A stretch of DNA of 64,000 nt from Micromussa lordhowensis (lineage: Eukaryota > Cnidaria > Anthozoa > Scleractinia > Lobophylliidae), in the NCBI GenBank assembly GCA_964020085.1, contig OZ026603.1, positions 8,622,426 through 8,686,425 of the forward strand. The letters are read 5' to 3'. Positions 22,854 through 34,700 of the stretch are shown piece by piece. The stretch's first letter is position 1; the number at the start of each line of letters is the position of its first letter. A program made the position numbers and the translations under genes. The notes below the pieces were generated by a model. That model saw only the letters and a program-made list of their open reading frames with translations, did not search any database and was not told the origin of the DNA.

Positions 22854-22954
22854 TCGCCCTTGTTGGACATGAGATGATTATAGCCAACTTGGCGCTATGC
22901 GCCTCGTTGGCTATCTACCATCTCATAACTAACGCGCGCTTGTGGAATAATTGT
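22841..22954. repeat. Hairpin repeat, ACAATTATTCC family, copy 1
   Basis: It starts ACAATTATTCCACTCG and ends TGGAATAATTGT. Imperfect inverted arms meet at a centre with TTGGCGCTATGCGCCTCGTTGG. The same design recurs at 43386, 43701 (variant) and 59422. Confidence 0.8.
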
Positions 22955-24014
22955 TAAATATACATCATGGCATGATTCCGTCTGCGACGCAGGCTAGGCA
23001 CGAGTTACTTCCATAAATGTTCGAAGACGTCGTTTTGAACGTCTTTAGATATCAGAGCGACTTTGAATTCATGCAAAGCAGATTAGCCTTGGAAGCGTAG
23101 AAATAAGCCAAACAGTCAATGAAACAGAGGGTGAAACTTTTTACCGACTTTATTGGAAAACATTTGAGTTGTTCAGGAGATAGGAAACAAAACAGTTCTT
23201 GTCCTAAATCAAAATCAAAATATACTGTATATTTCTAATCACGTTGAAGCTACTGAGCAGTCCTCAACAATCCGAACAATATATATTTTTAATATAATTG
23301 TGGTCATTTTATTGTAATATTGGAATAGCTCATTTCACTTTTTGGGTGAATGAGCCAGAAATTCATTTGTCAAAAGTGAAAGCCTCATTGAAAAAAAATA
23401 TATTTGATTTTTCACCGGTACAATTTAGGTTTACAGATAAGGTTTACCGAAGATAAATTAGTTTCCCTTTTATCCCCTGACATTAACTGTTTGATACACA
23501 CAATTCGTCGCTTGAAATATAGCTGTTGCTAAATTGCAAGCAACAATAGTCAATTTCGTTCCCAGGCTCTCTTTCCTGGGAACGAGGTTAAATAATAGCT
23601 TCTAATTTAAACTCTACCGAAACGATTTCTCCTCTATCACTAAATAATGCAAGCAAGTCTGATCGGTTTGACCGGAATGACTTGAATTAAGACTGTGAAC
23701 TAGATAATTTTTTTCTTCGCCGGTTTTTCTTGCTGTTTTCGCTTCTCAGTGGAATAACGACGGTTCGTATTCTTACTCATGCAAGAGAAGAATTAGTTCA
23801 CAGTTAATATTAAAGTTTAATTGCGGCCCTAAAAGTTGTCGCCACGCATTACCACCTGCTTACCACCACGCGTCTCACTAGTGCCGCCAGCGGCAATGTA
23901 ACGTTACATAAAAGTAACGCCATATCTTTACTATCGTGACTTTTTAACCTGTTTGAATACTGTTAATAATACCGCACTCTTTCGTTTTTATTCTTCCACG
24001 AGAAAAATGAAGAC

Positions 24015-24051
24015 GGGGGGGGGGGGGGGGAGGGGAGGGAGGAAGAGAGGA
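24015..24051. repeat. G16 homopolymer and purine tract
   Basis: Sixteen G are followed by AGGGGAGGGAGGAAGAGAGG. The strand is purine-only for over 35 bases, a candidate for G-quadruplex or triplex structure and for length instability. Confidence 0.8.
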
Positions 24052-24195
24052 GTAAGAGGAGAGCAAATTTGTAAAATAAACAAGTTATAATTCAACAAAA
24101 ATACTTAACACGAAACCCCCTTAAATACATTCTTAGAATTCAATTAAACCCAATAAATAAATGACGCAAGGTCCCTCAAAATTCCTCTCTAAGAA

Positions 24196-24515
24196 CCCGT
24201 CCACGCTACAAAGGAGAAATTTGAAAATGGAGCTTTATTTCTACGGTTAGGCCTACCGTCAAACAGAAATCTGGAGAAATTGTCTCCGAAAACGGCGCTT
24301 TTAGAAAACCCTTTAAGTGTAGACGGAAAACACTTTGAATACGGAGCTTTTTAAAAACGATGACGTAAAGATAAACATGCGATGACGAGAAAAATATCAA
24401 GGTGGCCACGTGGGTATAATTAGACCCTTGCGCGCATGCTCTATGGTGCACTCGAGAGTTTCAGTCGCCGGCGATTGTTGCGTTTTTAATTTTTTTCAGC
24501 ATAGTGTGGACGGGG
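24196..24515. mobile_element. MITE with CCCGTCCACRCTA ends
   Basis: The left CCCGTCCACGCTA and right TAGTGTGGACGGGG are inverted repeats about 320 bp apart, and GAGAAATTTGAAAATGGAGC follows the left end. A relative with GAGAAATTTGAAAATGAACG and TTAGTGTGGACGG lies at about 26744-27067 and was split by a later insertion. It is in the 3' flank of PC-B. Confidence 0.65.
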
Positions 24516-24711
24516 ACATATAAAAAATATAACTTGCTAATTTTGCGCTTCACAATTCTTTTCGTCTCTTCCCCAGGCCACTTTTCTTCTCAAGGTTGGC
24601 CCGATTTGAATTGGAAAACGTCCCGGAGACGGGACTGCAAAAATAGACCATTGAAAGCTAAGGTCACCCTACATACCCCGCAGTTTGGCCAGAACGGGTT
24701 TTCGGTTCTCG

Positions 24712-24717
24712 TTTATT
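24712..24717 (-). terminator. Polyadenylation signal candidate of PC-B
   Basis: TTTATT on the plus strand (AATAAA on minus) lies about 205 nt past the PC-B stop codon. Confidence 0.4.
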
Positions 24718-24922
24718 GCCTAGTGTCCTGTCATGCTAAAGGGTCTTAACGAAAACAAAACATAGTAAATGTACAAAACAGCTCCACGTGACTGCCACTC
24801 CCTGAGGTGATTGGCTGTGCGCATGCTTGTAGGTTCTGACCAAACAGGGGAGATGGGTAGTGTGACCAAAGCTTTTAACAGGTTTACATTGAGTTGACAA
24901 AAGTTTCGTATTAGGGTTTCAT

Positions 24923-27900
24923 TTAGGCTGTACCATACAGGACAAGAGACCATTCTGCTACACATCCAGCCACTGGTCCTTGAAGATCAGTTGATGGTTT
25001 GCACCAGTCTCCCTCGTCACTGGCCACATTATTTGGTAGCTTTGGTGCGTCTGCTGACTTCATGTAATCGTCCTTGAAGCGTCCGTGAGAGAGCTCACGC
25101 TGGAAACTGGGTTCATCGTCACGTCGAGGGAATGTTTCGACTGATCTCTTTGTTACCTTCATGTAATCCTCCTTGAAACGACCGTAAGAAAGATCATTGG
25201 CGATGTTGGGTTGATCTCTCTGAGGCGACTCTCCTTCGTCGAACATCGTGTTGGCGTTTCTTGGAGAGTATTCGTTTTCAGACTGAAAATTGCAAAATAA
25301 ACTTGTCAAACGAATGTACGCACATGGTCAAACAAAGATTGAAATTTGGTGAGTCCCTTTGAGTTTGCATAATCTACAATCTTTTTTCTTTTCTAGTTGT
25401 TAAAAATTATTAAAAACTGGTCTCTTTCCTGTTGGCTAATTGTGTTCTAGCTGAACTTATTTAGGCTGTGTACATGTAGGGTTTTTGCAAGGGAGGTAAG
25501 GATAATTTCTCTTTCAAAAAGAAATCACAACGTTTTTTTTTTGATGAGCTGGGAAGCTACGGTTGTATTTCAATTGTTCGAAATTGTTAGCTTTGTTATT
25601 TCTTACAATATGATGACAGATTTTTAGCCTTTTTCCGCACCAAGTATCTTCTTAACATCTTTTCGACATCAAGCAAGTCAACAGTTTGCGCAGCGTTTTT
25701 AAAATTGAGTTACACCCTCGTAAAGCAGTTTTTCATCGGCGGAATCGATCGACGTGACTCTGTGATTTTTCACACAGTCTACTCTATTTGTTTTTCCTGT
25801 TGCTTTCTTCTCTTTAATCATGAAGGTTTAGTGTTCTTTCTATTTTTAACGTTAATAGCCTGGCTTGCAAAGTACATCACCTTTTCATCCCTGATCGTCA
25901 CTGTCCATTCTCCCTGCGGTTTTTCATCCCAGAATTCCACACTGGTGAAAGGCCATTTGACAAGACCGTCACTCGAGCTATCAAATGGTCTCTTGGCCAA
26001 CAGACGGGAAGTGGTCCCCTGAGGGGAAACAAGGTCAATGACTATGTCCCCGCGACGGCGGTAGCTTAGCGATAAGACGAGTTGAACATGCTCCAACTTA
26101 CTGATGTCGTCTTTGTCATTGTTTAGCTGTCAGTAACGAGAAATAACTTGTTTAGTCTAGGCCAAGAGAAGCGACAATCTCAGATAAAAGTATCCGCGCT
26201 TTACCAAGACAGGATGATCCTCTCTTGACTTTTCTTAGTATTGCAGGAACATTGTTGGTTAGCTATTGTGTTTGGTGTGGGTGTTGTTTATACAGTAGTT
26301 TCGACTAAGGCTGTTCTACAAGAGCGTACGCGACGATGCCGAAAGGCATGATGGGTAGTATCAGTTTGATTGTTGTTCAGCGAGATAGAACGAAAATCCA
26401 AATATACCGGCGTATTCATGTTTCTCCTCCCTTCACGTTGAAACCTTGTTAACTTCAATCAGCCAATATTAAACTGAATTTACCCATAACTTCTTTGGGC
26501 CTTATCGCGTACGCTTTTACGCATGACTGTATTCAGTGGATTACGCGACGCTAGGAAATTGCCGATAAAACTGCATGATGCGATTTCTTCAAGTTTTAGC
26601 TACTGGAACTTTCTAAATTGTATTCTCTAACGTCCTTTCGCACTATCTTAATGCAGGTAGCTGTTATTGCAGTTAAGTCTGCGGTCATAAACATGTTCTT
26701 TTGTCCGAAGAGGCACACAATACATAGCAGAACTGACCCTTAGACCCCGTGAACACTACGACAGAGAAATTTGAAAATGAACGTTTCATTCTGAAAGCGC
26801 ATCAGATCTTTTCCGTCCACACTAAGCCGAAGGAATTTAAAAACGCAACAGTCGGCGGTCATTTCGGATTTGTGTTTGAGGAAAACTCAGTCAGGGATAT
26901 CACATGATTGTCGTGACGCCATCGTTTTCGACGGAAAAGCTCCGTTTTCCACACGAAAAGGCCAAGCTTCCTCCGGTTTGAAGAGCGTTTCGAAAAGTGC
27001 CGTTTACGGATTAGTGTGGACGGTAGGCCTAAGCGCAGAAATAAAGCCTCGTTTTCAAATTCCTCCGTTAAGGCCTGTTCAAACGCACTCTACTTTGTAT
27101 ACCATACAAGATTCGACTTGTATACTCTACAAAGTCGAGTGCGTTTGAACACCTTGTATAGTGCCCACTATACACGATTCGACAAGTGTAATCGTGTATA
27201 GCGATGTTTGAAACTGGTCAAACTTCTACTCGACAACCACTCGACTTTTCCTTTGTTTCGCGATCACTGAAGCGATACTCTACAAAGTCGAGCTCGTTTG
27301 AACGCACCACTCGACTTGTAGAGCATTATACTCCGCCATGTTTTACGCCATTTCTATGGAAACGCGCGTGGAACTATGGGTAATCTTAACCACAATTCTC
27401 TGTTTCGTCATACTTGTAGAATGGTTGTATAGTCCGTGTATAGTACGTAAACACCTTACCCAACAACGCTATACAATGTCGATCATACAAAGTCGAGTGT
27501 TGTATAGTGCGTGTATAGTGCGTTTGAACAGGCCTTTAAGCCTCGTCTGTATGACGAACCACTGACAATAACCTCAGTTCCGTGAATAACAAACGCTGTG
27601 AATTCTCTTACAAAGAGCAAGCATCGTATACGTAAAGGAAACGAACAAATGTATAAATTAAAAAAATAATAATAACTTTTCATTAATTTTGTCACCTTCA
27701 AAGCCGTCTCTCTTCTGGAAGGTATCTCTGCGCTATCTCTTGTTAAGGCGCCTGGTACTTCATATGAAAGCTGTTGCGCAACACGCTTCCATTTCTTAGC
27801 TTTCTCTATCAGAGAAACCGCGTTTAAAACGCCAAATCCATAGGAACGACTGTAGAAATGTCCAGCGGCATTCTGAAAGGAAAAAAAAACCTGAGGTTAG

Positions 27901-30900
27901 TATATGGAGGGTCTTCGAGCCTGCAAAGCGAAGACAAGCGAAGGGAGGGGAAAGGAAGCAAAGCAAAGCAAAACAAAACATATAAAAACCCATATTAACT
28001 CACCTTGCTCCAAGATGCCCCATCAGGATCATTTTTCTTGGCAGTCTGAACAACCAAATGCTGCATATCTCGCCAAGTAAGCTCGGGGTTCGCTTCCAAA
28101 ACCAGCGCAAAGATTCCTGCTGCCAGCGGAGCCGCACACGAGGTCCCAGAAAATTGCGTGACGCACTGATGATGCAAAGAGGTGGTAACCAGGTGGCTGT
28201 AGGGTTCCCGTTTGCCCGCGCCAGCGTCCCCTGTGTACACCACAGCCATTGTCGACGGACAATTCTCGTCGTAGCTCGTTCGAAATCCAGTAGGGCTGGC
28301 TGAGCCAATGGTTAAGGTGTAGATACTTGAAGCGTAGCCATCACAGTTACAGTCATCCAAAAAATTACCGCCATTTCCACTTGCCCACACATACAAAGTG
28401 CCTTTTCCTAGAGGGCAAGATCGAACGTTTATAGGTAGATGTTTATTCAGTTTAGGTTGCGGCAAATCAGATAGGCTCGATTCCCGCCATTCTCTTGGTA
28501 ACAACGGCTGGTAATCGAGCCTACAAATCAGATAGCCAAGAAAAAAATAACCAGATACTATGATTTTCGACTAATGCCCGGTTAAGACGTCGAAACGCAC
28601 CCTGGGTTGGTTTTCACTAGCGACGGAGTTGGACTCGTAATCAGAAGCGTAGAGCGATACAATCTAGTGAAAATCAAAACGATGGAATCGGAAGCAGAAA
28701 ACCGATTCTGCTTATGACTCCGTCTCTTATGATTCAGTGAAAACTTGATTGTCGGAGTCGGAAGCAGAAGAGGAAGAAGACACCAATCATAATGCTCGAT
28801 TTCCAGGCCTTGTGATTTGTTGACTCTTCCACTTCTGCTTCCGACTCCGACAATTTAGTTTTCACTGGATCACAGGCGACGGAGTCGTAAACGGAATGGG
28901 AAGAAATGGAAACGTTCTGATTCTTCCGACTCCGATTCCGTCGAGCTTATGACTCCGCTTACGTCTCCGATTTTCGATTTTCACTCTTACGACTCCGATT
29001 ACGACTCCGACTCCCTTGTTAGTGGAAACCAGCCCGCCTTTAGTTCGGCTCGGCAGAAGCACGACGTCTGAACTGGGTATTCGTTTACGCGCATGAACGA
29101 AAGACGTACCTAACATGTGTTTCTCATCTGTTATTTTTAAGGTGTTTTTGGCCTTTTGTCCACAATAAAAAGGATGGAAAACAGTCATTTGTAATTAGCC
29201 CAATTTTGGAAGCTACATGGAAACTTTTAGCTTCGACGCTATTTAAAGTCTGTGTTCTCACCGACTTAGTGACGATTTCTATTAACGCTTTTCATCGGTT
29301 TAGTATTAGCGATGACGGTACATACGCATCAAAAGAAACGCTCGGCGCTAACGAAATCTTTTTTCTTGGCAAAATTTACCGTTGCCGTTGTGGTTTGTTT
29401 AAGCTTGAAGTTCCTAGCTAACATTGAAATACACCTGCAGCATAACTTGTCGTAGTTCAGGTGGTTCGGACAGAATATCATCTGTATCATCATCACTCAA
29501 ACATGGTCGCTTGAAAAAAAAATTGTTCGCTTATTAATAGAGGTTTCAAAGTGCGAGTCGCCCTTCAAACTAAGTTCGAGAGTCATTTTGAACGCTTATT
29601 TTCCTACAGTGAACGTATTTAAGAAAAAGGATCCAGAAAAGCTGTTTAAATAGAGGAGAAAATTAAGACGCGAAATTAACTCAATGTGTCTCCGTGCCCA
29701 AAATTAAAATTCGAACTTAATTCTCTTTTTATAGAATAGCGTTTATAGAACAACTTCGTTGCTAATAGAAAACAGATAAAACATCGTAACAGGCAAAAAC
29801 GTCCCTAAGATTGATTTAAATTTGCGAAGGACTCTTTTCTACCATTTCTCGAAATAATTACCATATGTTAGAGACAACATTGCCTGCAAAGAGCGTGTTC
29901 AGAATATAATTTAAATGCGTTTCGAGGAGATTTCCTACGAGTCCCACATAGCACTTCAAAAAAGACAATTTAAAGAACATGTGGTGTGTATTATTATCTA
30001 CAGCGACTTAGTAAAATGTCATTAATAAAATACTTCTTACTTCCAAGTTTATGTGGGAATCTGTTTGTTTCCTAAGTGTCCGCCAAAAAAAAAATAAACA
30101 TTCAATATTACATGATGCATTCCTCCCCTAGAGAAATTTGCTTTCGATATTAATAAATTTTAGCGACTGTTGCAAGATAAAGATAAAGAAATAATTGTAC
30201 CGCGTCTTTATGCTTTCTGTGTAATTTTTTCGTGGAAAAACAGACACAAAAGTTAAATAGAAATTTAACCCGCTCTCGCTAATTGCATTGTTCCTGCAGG
30301 CTAGTGTTGTTCTAACAACTCACTGTTTATCATAATATTAACGTATGTGCATAATTCAGTTAGTTAACAAGTCAGTCTTAGAGAGTGTCAAGGAAAGCCG
30401 TAATTAATAAACAGAAGTATAAAAATACGGCCATCTGTTTTACTGCTCTAACAAGAGTATAAAAATAGATCTTTCAACGAGTCGCAGAAAGGAAAAACAG
30501 CGAAAGTTTATTAACTTTTAAATCCAACACACACACTAACACGTAAGCCTGAAACACATACCTTGTCTGCCGGTTTCGGCGCATCTTTTCATGGCTTTTT
30601 TGCCCAATTCCTCAGGCCTACCGAAGGTTTTTCCATCGTCTTTCGGTCCCCACGATGCACTGAATATATCGACGTAATCACAGTTAAAGCCCAGAGCCTT
30701 TGCTTCCACGGCGTCAGTAACTGGCCCATCTAACATTCTTATACCGCCGATTTTGGCGTTGTGGGCTACTCCGACTCCACATACCCCGTTATTTGCTTCT
30801 GCCGCTACCTCTCCAGAACATTTTGTGCCGTGAGCGTTTTCTGGTTTGGAGTCATCTGGACGCGGATCGGGATCATCGTCGTTCACATCCCAGCTCGCGC

Positions 30901-31471
30901 GGGGATCGTAGTTGCGTTTTAGGTCGGGGTGACCATGATCTAAGCCGTCATCAATGATTGTGACAACAACTCCGCGGCCGGTATAACCTTGTTTCACAGC
31001 CTCTAAAATACCCAGGTTCCCTCTGGTCTCGTCAGCTTTGAGGGAACCAAAATACCATTCATTATTCCACTCCGGATCGTTAAAATATCTTCTGTTTTCC
31101 TCGGCGCGCGCAAATCGGTCCAACGCTTCGAAGCCTCGTTTGTGCCTGAAGAGTAAAGTTAGTTGTTTGGCCCACTCGACCCGCGGGTGATCTAGCAATG
31201 GCTGGGTGTGATGCTCCGCGCTCCGCTTATGCCGGCTTGGCGTTTGCTCGTGGACAAACTTGAAATATCCAAGTAGATTACCTACCGTTCCGTGATTCTT
31301 AAATCCTGACGCTGCCGCGACTTCGTCCGCCACTGTTTCGTCGTGCGTGTCGAGTTGAACCGCCCAAGAGTTGGTGAAAATTTCGCCATTAGTTTCAACA
31401 TCTTCAACTCTCTGATCACTGTGCACCGCTAAACACAAAAGTAACCCGAACAAAATAATGTGCAAAGTCAT
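24923..31471 (-). CDS. Furin-like proprotein convertase PC-B (secreted, P-domain insertion with repeats)
   Basis: Five minus-strand exons: 30562-31471, 28004-28407, 27696-27872, 25881-26126 and 24923-25282, giving 698 aa with all phases consistent. It is a subtilisin-like endoprotease for basic sites. Parts in order: a signal peptide (about 1-18); a prodomain with SRHKR (79-83) and the primary site LFRHKR (108-112); catalytic Asp174 (TIIDDG), His214 (NAHGTKC), oxyanion Asn315 (WASGNGG) and Ser393 (SGTSCAAP); and a P domain from about 475 to VLYGTA. An acidic insertion (580-670) carries two copies of GRFK-E/D-DYMK (613-621 and 646-654), 33 residues apart, with dibasic sites VTKR and FPRR between them. 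The usual P-domain Cys pair is absent; Cys673 and Cys686 appear instead before the last strand. No membrane anchor is seen. The start is ATG 31471, 74 nt below a TATA-like box. It is a paralogue of PC-A, 12 kb away. Confidence 0.9.
25283..25880 (-). other. Intron 4 of PC-B
   Basis: GT (GTGATG at 25880) to AG (TTTTCAG at 25283). No repeat or exon was recognised. The junction lies exactly where the P-domain insertion begins. Confidence 0.75.
26127..27695 (-). other. Intron 3 of PC-B with nested MITEs
   Basis: It contains an older MITE relative (about 26744-27067 plus a short right flank after 27539) split by the TTAA-type element at 27072-27535. No coding exon is needed here, since exons 3 and 4 join in phase and align with the paralogue. 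Confidence 0.7.
27072..27535. mobile_element. TTAA-flanked MITE, 464 bp
   Basis: The ends GGCCTGTTCAAACGCACT and AGTGCGTTTGAACAGGCC are exact inverted repeats, and TTAA flanks both sides (27068-27071 and 27536-27539). The interior repeats ACAAAGTCGAGT-like motifs many times in both orientations. It is inserted in another MITE, so it is the younger of the two. Confidence 0.85.
28408..30561 (-). other. Intron 1 of PC-B
   Basis: GTATGT to CTAG, about 2.15 kb. It has the same position and phase (within the Gly codon before KGS/KGT) as the only intron of PC-A. It holds the MITE 28601-29036 and otherwise AT-rich sequence with no exon seen. Confidence 0.8.
28601..29036. mobile_element. MITE rich in GACTCCGA motifs
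   Basis: The left end CCTGGGTTGGTTTTCACTAG and the reverse complement of the right end (GGCGGGCTGGTTTCCACTAA) match. The interior repeats GTCGGAGTCGGAAGCAGAAG-like and reverse motifs. It is about 436 bp with no coding content. Confidence 0.65.
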
Positions 31472-31544
31472 AGCGCGAAATTTCGCGTTGTTCTTCCCTC
31501 AGATCCGACTGTCAGCTGATGACGAAGAGTGAGGGTTAAACTGA

Positions 31545-31553
31545 CTTTTAATA
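31545..31553 (-). promoter_or_regulatory. TATA-like box of PC-B
   Basis: The minus strand reads TATTAAAAG, with its lower edge 74 nt upstream of the PC-B ATG, essentially the spacing of the PC-A TATA box. Confidence 0.45.
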
Positions 31554-33448
31554 ACTATGCAAAATTTCAAAACCATTAACCATGCTAACTGCTCATTTGC
31601 AAGCGATATTAACATTCGATCCAATCAAGCACGAGACGAGATGTCAGGAAGCTTCAGAACTTGCATGGCAACGGTGATTGAAGACGTCAGAGAGACAGAG
31701 CGACGAGGGAAAATGCTGCCCACTAACCTTATGCCAAAGAAATGAAATGAAGGATAATAGTATACGTACTTCTTCACAAAATGAATTTGCAATTTAGTCC
31801 CACAGCAGTAATTTATTCCTGTGAGCTCTGCTCTGATATAGAATTAATAAAAAATATGCAAAAAGACGCGTCTAAATTCCCCGATGAGTAACCCGTCTCC
31901 TCTCACAGGTGCTCAAGCGGTTTTTAACACGACAGAGAGCCAACGTGCGACCCGATGTTATACATTCATAAGATCCTGAGGTGACGTTTGAAGCATTTCT
32001 TCACTGATCGCAAGTTTTTTGTTCTCTGATGGAATTTTATGGTAATCGTTATCCTTCCGGTGGCAATGGTTTCTAACACTCTTCCTGTCCGGAAGTGTTA
32101 AGAGAAATCACTTCTCGCCGGGTTGGTAATCTTAAAAGCTGCTCCCTGAGCTATGAGCATCTGCAGTTCAAAACTAAACAGCGATGGCGAAATTGTCGAG
32201 AAGCGAGTCGGGAGTTTTGGATCATGAACAATGCCAAAAACGAAAACAGAAAACAAAACAAAGTGGGCATTTTATTAAGGAAACAAAATACTCCTAATGT
32301 ATTTTGTAAGAGCTCCAATAATTCCCCTTACTCCCACCTCGTCAAGTTCGGGAGAATCTAACCGGGAGAAGACAAGATGTCTCTATCAAGATGTTCACAC
32401 GATTTCTTTGTTATTTCATACTCGATTACGAGAACATAGGGAGCTAAGGCACTCGTAGTCTAATCAAGTTCTTGATTCTTATAATATTCCTACTGTAAAG
32501 GGAAAATAGATAGATAAAAACTACTGCTACAAAAGGGCTAAAGTGAGATCATTATTTCTTGTGTTTAGCACATAAAAAAGAAAACATTTGATTTCTATCT
32601 ATTAGCTTCTGTGCGTTCTCTCTCTTTCTCTTGTGACAAGGAGCACGCACAATTACTGTAAAACACAAACAAAGTAGTAATTTAACTCCAAAGCGTGTTT
32701 GAAATTTTATACCTACTTCAAAAGCTGTTAAAACACGTTTATGAGGGCGGTTTAGATATCAGAGAGAGTTGGGATGTATAAGTTTTCATCCCTACGGATC
32801 AAAACTTTCACCTGCTTACACACGAGAAAAGTGAGGGATCGACTTTCGGCATTTGGGGTTGTTATGCATTGATCAGCTGCTTTATTTATCTTCTGGGGTT
32901 CGTAACTTAGATTAACATACTACCGAGTAGTTAAATTACATTTTTTAAACCTGATCTTGGGAATGGCCTGCACTTAGAAAACTAGTGAATATCGTTATGG
33001 CTGGGATAAAAGCTACAAGAACCGTAAAACTATACGGTTTACAATTCTTGCCTTTTTCCTGCCGGCAAATTTAATTGTAACACACGAGTAAGTCGTCGCA
33101 AGCAAAGGTCACAATTTTCCCCCTCTCTTTCACCGGTGTGAAACAAAGGGGAATAAGAGAACAGGTGATGAACAGGCTTACGCGCCTATGCAGCCACTTA
33201 GCGGCGATCTGTGTAAGAGTAACGTTGACATTATACGCTAAGTTCTGGTTGGAGAGGACGAAGAGTGAGAACATATGCTTCATCTTAAGTTATTTTAAGA
33301 CGTTACCCAGTCCTTCCGCGGATGTTTCGTGGAGGATAGGCGTAAAGCCGTTTGGGCTGACCATCGTCCTAGCATTGCTATTTTTTGCAAATCCTCGTCC
33401 TAACATTGCTATTTTTTGACCCTCCTGCGATTTCCGAAATTTAGATTA

Positions 33449-33796
33449 CCGTCGAACCTCTATTACCACCGTTTTCCTTGATACGCGACTTTCGAAATCA
33501 AAACACCCGCGGAAACGTTTCCAAAATTTCCGTCAGTCTTGCGTGTTATCGACAGATCGGATCGAAATCCACCAATCACAGCCACTAGTGTGACCTTCAG
33601 ACCTTGTTTACGTCATGTTAGCGGGCTGTGATTGGTGGATTTCGATCCGATCTGTCGATATCATGTATGATTGACGGAAATTTTGGAAATGTTTCCGCGG
33701 GTGGTTTGATTTCGAAAGTCGCGTATCAAGGAAAACGGTGGTAAGGACCCCATCTCCCTTTTCCTGGACGGTGGCCGCTTAATAGAAGTTCGACTG
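33449..33796. mobile_element. Tc1/mariner-type fold-back MITE, 348 bp
   Basis: The ends CCGTCGAACCTCTATTA and CAGTCGAACTTCTATTA (reverse complement of the right end) are flanked by TA on both sides. Long inner arms match almost perfectly, including CGCGACTTTCGAAATCAAA and GATCGGATCGAAATCCACCA with their reverse complements. Confidence 0.85.
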
Positions 33797-33889
33797 TAAT
33801 GTAAAATAGCTCGAGATGAATTACCTTCCCCGCTATGTCCCGGGAGTCGAGGGCAGTGGTTTCAATTGACTGGCGCACAAATCCTATAT

Positions 33890-34042
33890 CGGTAGTAGTA
33901 GTAGATCTTTATTAAAACTCGGTTGAAAAATCTTCAGTTATAGCAATAATATTTTAATTACAATCATTTGCAAAAATTAAAATTACTATAAAAACTGGTT
34001 TACAAGATTGCCGAGTGGGAATCGAATGTTTCAAGTGCGCGG

Positions 34043-34074
<32 letters not shown>

Positions 34075-34524
34075 GATCGCCCCAATACTTTCAGGAAGAA
34101 AAATTCTACAGTAAGGCACGGCTATAGCCAAAGCTACGTTTCAAATAGTCAGTACGCGGCTTGGGTAAGTTTAACTTACGGAAAGAATCACGCAAGTCAT
34201 AGTCTGTGTCGCTCACTGAATAATTCATGCAAGTACACTGGGGCTAACAACGGACTTTAAACATCATTATAGCTTTCTGCTTTCTTCTTCTTAATGAATA
34301 GCTGCTCACACTTCAATGTTTCCCTAGCTGCTCCGTTTTGCAATTTTTGTAGTTTCTTAGATAGATAAGAACTCAATCTATCCAAAAACGGGGGCACAGT
34401 AATCGAAATTAGGTTGGATTAAAGCGTTATATATTTGTACTGCAGTGGACTGAGAAATGAGGGATCTAATGCACTTCAGAACACCTATTGCCGAGGATAT
34501 CTTTCTGCATAGTTCTCTGATGTG

Positions 34525-34558
<34 letters not shown>

Positions 34559-34700
34559 CCTAATGATTAGGCATACTCAACCCTAATTGGTTGGCTACCT
34601 AATTGGATATTAATCTCACTACAACCACTATTGATTTTAATCACCGTTAAAACTGTCTCGCCCTCATCATCTCTTGGTTTAGTTATTGCGATCGGTTTTG
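33890..34700 (-). pseudogene. Old non-LTR reverse transcriptase 3' remnant
   Basis: The minus strand at about 34560-34390 reads LGLIIDDRLSWSNHI, LCRKISSAIGVLK and YNALIQPNFDYCAPVFG, then a stop. This is the thumb/C-terminal block of jockey/CR1-type reverse transcriptases. Later parts (LSKKLQKLQN-like) are split by frameshifts. A short GTA repeat at 33893-33905 lies at the lower edge. Decayed and inactive. Confidence 0.75.

Larger units (their letters stand above)
21761..24922. other. Intergenic spacer with fold-back elements
   Basis: No coding exon was recognised. It contains the fold-back MITE 22264-22519, a hairpin element 22841-22954, a 16-G tract and a MITE at 24196-24515, each listed separately. 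Confidence 0.5.

Noticed and set aside
24923..25282. Reading the GRF-DYM segment as a separate neuropeptide precursor gene
   Set aside because: The exon splices in phase to the P domain and ends in the canonical VLYGTA strand. PC-A carries the same segment within one exon, so it belongs to the convertase.
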